DNA from: Deltaproteobacteria bacterium
GTDB lineage: Bacteria > Myxococcota > Myxococcia > Myxococcales > 40CM-4-68-19
DNA: 10,495 nt
Direction: 5' to 3'
Assembly (NCBI GenBank): GCA_005879095.1
Contig: VBLM01000378.1
Coordinates: 1-10,495, forward strand
The position numbers and the translations under genes were made by a program. The notes under the pieces were generated by a model. It ran no database searches and was not told the origin of the DNA. It saw nothing but the letters and a program-made list of their open reading frames with translations. Below are positions 5,639 to 10,495 of this stretch, piece by piece. The first letter of the stretch is position 1; each line of letters opens with the position of its first letter.

Positions 5639-6910
5639 CTAAGCCGCTGATATTGCTGCGGCGGGGGGCTCGACCGGCAGAGAGAGCCGGAAGAGAGCGC
5701 CTTTGGCGCCCGGCAGGGCCGTCAGGGACCCGCCGTGGACCCGCGCGATCTCGGACGAAATCCACAGTCCGAGGCCGTTGCCCTTTTCGCCCTTGGTGCT
5801 GAAGAACGGCTCGAAAATCCGCTGCCGCAGGTCTTCAGGCACGCCCGGGCCGGTATCCTCGATCTCGACCACCGCGTGGTCCGGCTGGCCGCGGACGCGC
5901 AGCGTGAGGCGCGAATCCTTACGGCCGGCCATCGCGTCGACCGCATTCAGGATGAGGTTGACCAGCACCTGCCCGAGCAGCGTCGGCTGGCAGGAGACGA
6001 GCGGCGTGTTCGGCGCGTACTCGCGCACCACGGTGACGTTGGCCGATCGCAGCCGCTGGGCCACCAGGGTCAGCGCCTGATCGACCTCTTCGTGCACCAC
6101 CACGTCGCGCAGGTCGCCGTTGGCGAAGCGAGCGCCTTGCCGCATGGCCGCGAGGATCTCGCGCATCTTCGAGAGCCCGCTGCGCGCCGAGACCACCCGC
6201 TCGCGGTTCTCGCGATCGAGCGGCGAGCTCTCCAGCATCTCCAGCCCGAGCCCGACGAAGGTGAGCGGGCTGGCCAGCTCGTGCGCGAGCCCGCCGGCAA
6301 GCGTGCCGAGGTTGATGACGCCGATCTGCCGGGCGATCTCGATGCGGGCGCGGTGCTCGCCGCGGCGGAGGTTGTCCTGCAGGCGCGCCCCGGCGACGCC
6401 GAGGATGGCGACGGTCATGAGATACGATGTCGCGGTCGCGAGCGGCAGCAGATCGACGCGGTGCAGGCCCGGGAGGATCGGCGCGACGGCGATCACCAGG
6501 GCGGTAGCGTACATGCCGACGGCCTGGCGCGTGGTGATCGGGAGGAGGATGCCGATGCCGGCGAAGACGAGGACGTTCGCGCTCAGGTATGGGCTGCGCA
6601 CGCCGCCGGTCGCGAAGACGCACACCTCGATGGTCGCGCAGACGATGGCCACCGCGGCGAACGCAAGCCGCTCCGGTCGCTCGGAGCGCCGCGCTGCCCG
6701 GCCGACGGCGAGAAGCATGGACGCAGCCAGCAAGCGGACCACGAGCAGCGAAAGCCACGCCGCGGGCGCGATCGCGCGGTCGAGAAGGGTGAAGGCGACC
6801 AGGATCGGCGCGGCCAGCAGCATCGCGCTGCGGATGGCCGAACGCTGCTGGGCGACCAGCTCCGCGTCGTAGTCCGGGAGCACGACGGGGAGTCGTGGAA
6901 ATGGCGGCAT
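5639..6910 (-). CDS. Membrane-bound sensor histidine kinase
   Basis: This 423-residue kinase autophosphorylates a histidine and passes the phosphate to a response regulator; no partner is visible, so it appears orphan here. The start chosen is the ATG at 6910 (MPPFPRLPVVLPDYDAEL). A longer frame reaches 6991 but would run through the kinase's likely promoter and the rpsU promoter. Residues about 28-174 form roughly six membrane helices with very short loops and no sizeable periplasmic domain, suggesting a membrane-embedded or cytoplasmic signal. A linker helix leads to the phosphoacceptor His210 in LAHELASPL. The catalytic ATPase domain is complete: N box with Asn322 (NLILNAVDAM), G1 DTGPGVPE (352-359), F box FEPFFSTK (366-373) and G2 GNGLGLW (377-383). 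No HAMP, PAS or receiver domain is seen. It is convergent with the IHF/HU gene and divergent from rpsU. Confidence 0.93.
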   Translation of the reverse strand: MPPFPRLPVVLPDYDAELVAQQRSAIRSAMLLAAPILVAFTLLDRAIAPAAWLSLLVVRLLAASMLLAVGRAARRSERPERLAFAAVAIVCATIEVCVFATGGVRSPYLSANVLVFAGIGILLPITTRQAVGMYATALVIAVAPILPGLHRVDLLPLATATSYLMTVAILGVAGARLQDNLRRGEHRARIEIARQIGVINLGTLAGGLAHELASPLTFVGLGLEMLESSPLDRENRERVVSARSGLSKMREILAAMRQGARFANGDLRDVVVHEEVDQALTLVAQRLRSANVTVVREYAPNTPLVSCQPTLLGQVLVNLILNAVDAMAGRKDSRLTLRVRGQPDHAVVEIEDTGPGVPEDLRQRIFEPFFSTKGEKGNGLGLWISSEIARVHGGSLTALPGAKGALFRLSLPVEPPAAAISAA

Positions 6911-6924
6911 GCGCTCTGCTGAAT

Positions 6925-6954
6925 AGTATAGCTGTTGCTGGAAACATCGGTCGA
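6925..6954 (-). promoter_or_regulatory. Possible promoter of the histidine kinase gene
   Basis: Read on the minus strand, TATACT (6930-6925) is a good -10 box, with a weak -35 TCGACC (6954-6949) 18 bp upstream. The predicted start near 6918 would leave a leader of only about 8 nt before the ATG at 6910 and no clear Shine-Dalgarno, so the mRNA would be almost leaderless. The -35 boxes of this site and the rpsU promoter lie back to back about 14 bp apart. Confidence 0.4.
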
Positions 6955-6968
6955 GTGACGCACGCGGT

Positions 6969-6996
6969 TTGACAGCCGGGCAGCCGAGCATATACT
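6969..6996 (+). promoter_or_regulatory. Strong sigma-70 promoter of the rpsU-yqeY-dnaG-rpoD cluster
   Basis: TTGACA (6969-6974), a perfect -35, and TATACT (6991-6996), one base off consensus, are separated by 16 bp. Start near 7003 gives an approximately 47-nt leader to rpsU. This is the best sigma-70 promoter in the window. A small hairpin GGGAC-TTG-GTCCC (7013-7025) lies in the leader. Confidence 0.85.
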
Positions 6997-7012
6997 GCCG
7001 CGTTTTCTTTCA

Positions 7013-7025
7013 GGGACTTGGTCCC
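7013..7025 (+). other. Small leader hairpin upstream of rpsU
   Basis: GGGAC (7013-7017) and GTCCC (7021-7025) form a perfect 5-bp stem closed by TTG, ending 6 nt before the AAGGTGGTGAG Shine-Dalgarno region (7032-7042). It could tune translation or stability of the rpsU message. It is short enough to be chance. Confidence 0.3.
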
Positions 7026-7049
7026 GTTCGGAAGGTGGTGAGTCGGAGA

Positions 7050-7247
7050 ATGCCGGGCGTGCGCGTCAAGGAAGGCGAATCGTTCGAGAATGCGATGAAG
7101 CGCTTCAAGAAGCAGTGCGAGAAGGCTGGAATCCTGAGTGAGATCAGGAAGCGCGAGCACTATGAGAAGCCGTCGGTGAAGCGGAAGAAGAAGGCGCTGG
7201 CGGCGAAGAAGCGCGCCCTCAAGAAGGCGCGGAAGGGGATGATGTAG
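7050..7247 (+). CDS. rpsU: 30S ribosomal protein S21
   Basis: A 65-residue, strongly basic protein of the small ribosomal subunit, which in E. coli sits near the anti-Shine-Dalgarno end of 16S rRNA and helps initiation. The ATG at 7050 gives [20 protein letters not shown], the family N-terminus, and the AAGGTGGTGAG stretch (7032-7042) is the Shine-Dalgarno about 7 nt upstream. [19 protein letters not shown] (about 37-55) is the conserved basic helix region. An in-frame start at 6969 is rejected because it overlaps the promoter. It is the first gene of the macromolecular-synthesis cluster and is separated from yqeY by a terminator-like hairpin, consistent with S21 being needed in larger amounts than primase or sigma factor. 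Confidence 0.97.
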   Translation: MPGVRVKEGESFENAMKRFKKQCEKAGILSEIRKREHYEKPSVKRKKKALAAKKRALKKARKGMM

Positions 7248-7280
7248 TCCCTTTCGCACTCCTCACTACCTTTGCTTTGG

Positions 7281-7315
7281 AGGCCCCGCGCGAGTGCATT
7301 TCGTGCGGGGCCTTT
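7281..7315 (+). terminator. Terminator/attenuator hairpin between rpsU and yqeY
   Basis: AGGCCCCGC (7281-7289) pairs with GCGGGGCCT (7305-7313), extended by GCGA (7290-7293) with TCGT (7301-7304, one G-U pair), giving a 13-bp stem with loop GTGCATT. It ends in TTT (7313-7315). The short T-run suggests partial rather than full termination. The E. coli rpsU-dnaG-rpoD operon has an internal terminator at the matching place after rpsU. Confidence 0.8.
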
Positions 7316-7327
7316 GATCGAGAAAAG

Positions 7328-7780
7328 ATGCTCGCCGAGCGGATCGACAAGGAAATGAAGGACGCGGCGCGCGCGAGGGAAGCGCAGCGGCTGAATACGC
7401 TTCGGATGTTGAAGAGCGCGATGAAGTACCGTGAAATCGAGACGGGGAAGTCGCTCGAGGATGCGGACGTGGTTGGCGTGGTCGGCACCTTGATCAAGCA
7501 GCGGCGGGATTCGGCGGCGCAGTACACGGCGGTCGGGCGGCCGGAGCTGGCGGCGAACGAGAATGCGGAGATCGCGATTCTCGAGGCTTTTTTGCCGCGC
7601 CAGCTGACCGATGACGAGCTGTCGGGCCTGGTGCAGGAAGCGATCGCCGCCTCGGGGGCAAAGGGTCCCAAGGAGATGGGCGGCGTGATGAAGGCTCTGA
7701 TGCCGAAAGTGGCGGGCAAGGCGGAAGGCAAGCGCGTGAGCGACGCGGTCAAGGCGGCGCTGGCGAAGCTGACGGCGTAA
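7328..7780 (+). CDS. yqeY: GatB/YqeY domain-containing protein
   Basis: A 150-residue cytoplasmic all-helical protein matching the usual length of about 148. The same fold forms the tRNA-binding tail of the GatB subunit of Glu-tRNA(Gln) amidotransferase; the role of stand-alone YqeY is not established, although tRNA-related function is suspected. Conserved features seen are RLNTLRMLKSAMKYREIE (21-38), KQRRDSAAQY (57-66), EIAILEAFLPRQL (81-93) and the C-terminal MGGVMKALMPKVAGKAEGK (117-135). Start ATG 7328 has only a weak GAGAAAAG upstream. In-frame extension to 7277 was rejected because those codons form the terminator stem. dnaG begins one base after the stop (TAA-T-ATG), so the two are probably translationally coupled. 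Position between rpsU and dnaG is common in many bacteria. Confidence 0.93.
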   Translation: MLAERIDKEMKDAARAREAQRLNTLRMLKSAMKYREIETGKSLEDADVVGVVGTLIKQRRDSAAQYTAVGRPELAANENAEIAILEAFLPRQLTDDELSGLVQEAIAASGAKGPKEMGGVMKALMPKVAGKAEGKRVSDAVKAALAKLTA

Positions 7781-7781
7781 T

Positions 7782-9497
7782 ATGGCCTCGGCGGCGATAC
7801 GTTTGGCGTCCATCTCCGACGAGAAGCTTCAGGAGCTCCGCGATCGCACCGATATCGTGCAGGTCGTGCAGCGACGCGTCCCGCTGAAGAAGAGCGGGCA
7901 CGACTGGAAAGGGCTGTGCCCGTTCCACGGCGAGAAGACGCCCAGCTTCTACGTCGTGCCCGACAAGAAGATGTTCCACTGCTTCGGCTGCGGGGTCTCG
8001 GGCGACGCGATCAAGTTCGTCATGCAGCTCGAGGGACGCAGCTTCCGCGAGGCGGTCGAACAGCTCGCCGCGGACGCAGGGGTGGACCTCACGCCCCCCG
8101 ATCCCGAGGAGGCGCGCCGGTCGCAGCGCCGGGCGCAGCTCGCGGAGGTCAACGAGAAGGCGTGCACCTTCTACGAGCGTGTCCTCTGGGACCATCCGAA
8201 AGGCGAGGTCGCGCGCACACACCTCCGCGAGCGCGGAATCACCGAGGACACCGCGCGGGCGTGGCGGCTGGGCTATGCGCCCAACCTGTGGGATTCGTTG
8301 GTGAAATCGCATGCCCTCAAAGGGGTGGACCCACGTCTCGTCGAGGAAGCAGGCCTCGGCGTCCCCCGCAAGAAGGGCGAGGGCATGTATGACCGCTTCC
8401 GCGGGCGGTTGACGATTCCGATCCGCGAGAGCGGCCGTATCGTGGGTTTTGGCGGACGCCTCCTCGAGGGACAAAGCGAGGCGAAATACCTCAATTCCCC
8501 CGACACGCCGCTCTATCAAAAGGGTCTGACATTGTTCGCGCTCGACCGGGCGCGAGAGAGCATCCGGCGTGAAGCCGTCGCCCTTTTCGTCGAGGGGTAT
8601 TTCGACGCCATCGGCCTGCACCAGGCGGGAGTGCAGACGGCGGTCGCGACCTGCGGGACGGCGCTGACCGAGAAGCACCTCGAGCTGGTGACCAAGGCGG
8701 GGGCGCGTGAGCTGGTCTTCATCTTCGACGGCGACGCCGCGGGCATTCGCGCCGCGCAGCGCGCCTCGGAGATCGCCGCCGCGGCAGGCGTGCCGGCGCG
8801 TGTGCTGGTGCCGCCCGGCGGCGAGGATCCCGACGAGACCGTGCTGCGCGTCGGCGTGCAGGGCTTCCGCGAGATGCTCGCCGCGGCGCAGCCGTCGATC
8901 GAGTTCCTCCTCGACCGCGCTCTGGAAAAGGTGCCGAAAGGTGCGGCAATCGAGGTGCGTGTGCGCGCAGTCGACGCGGTGAAAGGCATCATTCAGGCCG
9001 CGCCGAGCGAGCTCGCCCGCGATCTCTACGTCGAGAAAGTGGCGGAGAAGATCGGCGCTGCGGCCGACCTCGTCAAACGCGCGCTCTCGGGAAAGGCTGT
9101 CGCGCAGCAGGCGGCAAAGCCACAAGCCGCTCGGAAAGAGGCCCAGCAGCCGGTCGCGCTCTCGGTCCTCAAGACGGAACTGGTGATCCTGGCTTCCGTC
9201 CTGCGCAAACCGGAGCTGGCCGAGACCCTCTCCCGCTCTGGCGCCGTCGGCGAATTCGCTCATCCCGGCTTGCGCGAAGTGGCCGACGCCATCTGCTCCG
9301 GAGGGAGCGCCGAGGCGGCCGTCCGCGCCCTGGAGCCCGACTCGATGAGGCAGCGCCTGCTCGACTACGTGGCCGAGATGGAGCAGGCGGGCGACCAGAC
9401 TGACGCGAAGCGTCTTTCGCAACTTTTGAAAAAACATTCGCAAAACGTGGCCCAGGAGCGGAAGCAGCGCTCCTCGCCGCGGGTTCCTACACGCTGA
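7782..9497 (+). CDS. dnaG: DNA primase
   Basis: A 571-residue primase (E. coli 581) that makes RNA primers at the replication fork with DnaB helicase. The N-terminal CHC2 zinc-binding domain is intact: Cys46, His49 (CPFHGEKTPSF), Cys67 and Cys70 (CFGCGVSGD). The catalytic core contains RFRGRLTIPI and GFGGRLL before the TOPRIM domain, where Glu271 (VEGYFDAIG), Asp316 and Asp318 (FDGDAAG) are the metal-binding acidic residues and GGEDPDE follows. A variable Ala/Gln-rich linker (about 435-465) leads to the C-terminal helicase-binding region (about 465-560). The start ATG is one base after yqeY and has no strong Shine-Dalgarno; ISDEKLQELRDRTDIV at residue 11 is where many homologues begin, and a TTG at codon 8 is a less likely start. 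Expression probably depends on coupling to yqeY and read-through of the 7281-7315 hairpin. Confidence 0.97.
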   Translation: MASAAIRLASISDEKLQELRDRTDIVQVVQRRVPLKKSGHDWKGLCPFHGEKTPSFYVVPDKKMFHCFGCGVSGDAIKFVMQLEGRSFREAVEQLAADAGVDLTPPDPEEARRSQRRAQLAEVNEKACTFYERVLWDHPKGEVARTHLRERGITEDTARAWRLGYAPNLWDSLVKSHALKGVDPRLVEEAGLGVPRKKGEGMYDRFRGRLTIPIRESGRIVGFGGRLLEGQSEAKYLNSPDTPLYQKGLTLFALDRARESIRREAVALFVEGYFDAIGLHQAGVQTAVATCGTALTEKHLELVTKAGARELVFIFDGDAAGIRAAQRASEIAAAAGVPARVLVPPGGEDPDETVLRVGVQGFREMLAAAQPSIEFLLDRALEKVPKGAAIEVRVRAVDAVKGIIQAAPSELARDLYVEKVAEKIGAAADLVKRALSGKAVAQQAAKPQAARKEAQQPVALSVLKTELVILASVLRKPELAETLSRSGAVGEFAHPGLREVADAICSGGSAEAAVRALEPDSMRQRLLDYVAEMEQAGDQTDAKRLSQLLKKHSQNVAQERKQRSSPRVPTR

Positions 9498-9574
9498 AAC
9501 GATCCGAAAAAAAGGGCGGCAAGCCCGCGTCTCGATTACTCTCCCTACCCTCGCCTCGACGGAGTCCAGAAGAC

Positions 9575-10495
9575 ATGGCCGAAAAGAAGTCCGGAGCAGC
9601 CCGCGCGCTGAAACGCGATCACAGGAAGCACGCGCCTGCCAAGAAGGCCGACAAGCACGAGGCGAGCAAGAAGAAGACCCACCCGCACGCGCACGCCCGT
9701 TCAGGCAAGGCTGAAGCGCCCGCCGCCAAGGTGAAGCGCGGCGAGAAGGACGTGAAGCCCAAGGGCAAGAAGGGCGCCGTCAAGGCCGAGGGTGAAGAGG
9801 GCGAAGAGGGCGAAATAGAGGGCGAGGAGGGCGAAATCGAGGTCGCCGCCATCCCCGACGTCGGCGACGACGAGGAGGCCCCGGCCGCCGAGGATATCGA
9901 CGAGGACGACGACGATCTCGCGCCGCCGAAGAAGGGCGGCAAGGCCACCGACCGCAGGGAAGTGAAGGACCTGCTCTCGCTCGGCCGCGACAAGGGCTTC
10001 TTGACCTACGACGAGGTCAACGACGCGCTGCCCTCCGACATCGTCAGCTCCGACCAGATCGACGACGTGATGTCGATGTTCGGCGACAACGACATCGCCA
10101 TCGTCGACGAGGCCAACAAGGTCAAGCTGCCGGAGACCAAGCCGCCCGAGCCGGAGCCAAGTCGAACGACCCGGTGCGCATGTACTTGCGCAAGATGGGG
10201 TCGGTCTCGCTCCTGACCCGCGAGGGCGAGGTCGAGATCGCCAAGCGGATCGAGGACGGCGAGAAGGAAGTTCTCGACGCCGTGCTGCACTCGAGCATCG
10301 CGATCAAGGAGATCATCCAGATCGGCGAGCGCCTCAAGAAGGGCAAGATGCGCGTGCGCGAGGTCATCCGCGACGCGCCGGACGAGGACGACGAGACCTT
10401 CGACGAGCAGGGGCGGACCGATCAGGTGGTGAAGCTGATCGACAAGATTCGCCGGCTCGACAAGGACAACGAGCACTACGGCGAGCTGATGACCT
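9575..10495 (+). CDS. rpoD: RNA polymerase sigma factor RpoD (sigma-70), N-terminal part with apparent frameshift; 3' end outside window
   Basis: The housekeeping sigma factor starts at ATG 9575 (GGAG 9561-9564 upstream). Residues 1-70 are very Lys/His-rich; 71-115 are very acidic, with a GEEGEIE tandem; region 1.1 spans about 127-186 (KDLLSLGRDKGFLTYDEVND). The first frame runs to PPEPEP (about 190-195) and then gives unrelated sequence before a stop at 10214-10216. The true continuation is in the -1 frame: AKSNDPVRMYLRKMGSVSLL from 10156, followed by region 1.2 and the start of the non-conserved region (KKGKMRVREVIRDAPDEDDE), open to the window end. The break falls at about 10154-10161. One missing base (for example GAGGCC read as GAGCC) restores one frame. 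Since this sigma factor should be essential, a sequence error is more likely than a true lesion. Programmed -1 shifting is possible, but I see no classic slippery heptamer. The gene is 77 nt after dnaG. Confidence 0.9.
9800..9841 (+). repeat. 21-bp in-frame tandem duplication in rpoD acidic region
   Basis: Two adjacent 21-bp units (9800-9820 and 9821-9841) encode GEEGEIE twice and match at 19 of 21 bases, differing at two third-codon positions. A partial unit (GEE, 9791-9799) precedes them. The first unit has the codon ATA, rare in this GC-rich setting. It is probably a slippage product in a disordered segment. Confidence 0.75.

Noticed and set aside
5735..6922. 395-residue plus-strand open frame opposite the histidine kinase
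   Set aside because: The minus strand has complete H, N, G1, F and G2 boxes; the plus frame is Arg/Asp/Ala-rich with no recognisable domain.
6969..7049. N-terminal extension of rpsU to 6969
   Set aside because: It would translate through the -10 box and leader; S21 proteins begin at [10 protein letters not shown], and a Shine-Dalgarno precedes 7050.
7277..7327. N-terminal extension of YqeY (MEAPRECISCGAF) with a CxxC-like pair
   Set aside because: These codons are the rpsU-yqeY terminator stem; family members begin near MLAERIDKEM.
7749..9443. 564-residue minus-strand open frame opposite dnaG
   Set aside because: dnaG carries all primase motifs on the plus strand; the antisense frame is a composition artefact.
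9498..9574. Separate promoter for rpoD in the dnaG-rpoD gap
   Set aside because: I found no pair of -35/-10 boxes with acceptable spacing; only a weak GGGC/GCCC stem at 9513-9525 and a short A-run are present.
9575..10216. Treating rpoD as a pseudogene
   Set aside because: Both sides of the break are well conserved, and the downstream frame is open to the window end; an essential gene with one base missing is better explained by sequence error.

Overview
The window looks like a chromosomal segment from a high-GC bacterium, most likely a myxobacterium or close relative (Myxococcota). Three things suggest this: the strongly G/C-biased third codon positions; the order rpsU - yqeY - dnaG - rpoD; and a sigma-54 activator ending in a C-terminal helix-turn-helix of a kind I associate with myxobacterial FHA/sigma-54 regulators. 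The assignment comes from recognised protein sequence and gene order, not from a search. I see no transposase, integrase, phage gene, CRISPR array, tRNA or rRNA. Most of the window is housekeeping.

Layout. (1) 1-462 is the C-terminal end of a sigma-54-dependent enhancer-binding activator whose start lies outside the window. Just downstream is a near-consensus sigma-54 promoter (558-573), preceded by three copies of a GGYGCCRCA motif. It reads into a 48-residue one-pass membrane protein (602-748) and a small Cys-containing lipoprotein (796-1116). A strong hairpin (1130-1165) closes this unit. (2) 1393-5090 is a two-gene unit with a 4-nt overlap: an RNase E/G-family ribonuclease with about 240 low-complexity residues inserted in its S1 domain, then a YihY/UPF0761 membrane protein. 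(3) 5193-5513 encodes an IHF-beta/HU-type DNA-bending protein. It faces a minus-strand membrane histidine kinase (5639-6910), and a long GC-rich palindrome (5547-5626) sits between the two stop codons. (4) Divergent from the kinase, a near-perfect sigma-70 promoter (6969-6996) drives the macromolecular-synthesis cluster: rpsU (ribosomal protein S21), a 13-bp hairpin that looks like an attenuating terminator, yqeY, dnaG (primase) and rpoD (housekeeping sigma factor, running off the right edge).

How the parts work together. The rpsU-dnaG-rpoD cluster links initiation of translation, replication and transcription, as in the E. coli operon, with yqeY inserted and a terminator-like hairpin directly after rpsU. 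The left end may be a self-contained envelope module: an activator next to a promoter of the type it would serve, controlling two small exported or membrane products. This is the part of the window most likely to be undescribed, but the regulatory link is inferred.

The most important anomaly is in rpoD. The reading frame breaks at about 10154-10161, between region 1.1 and region 1.2, so that 195 residues and then the sigma core are in different frames. A one-base error or deletion is the likeliest cause.
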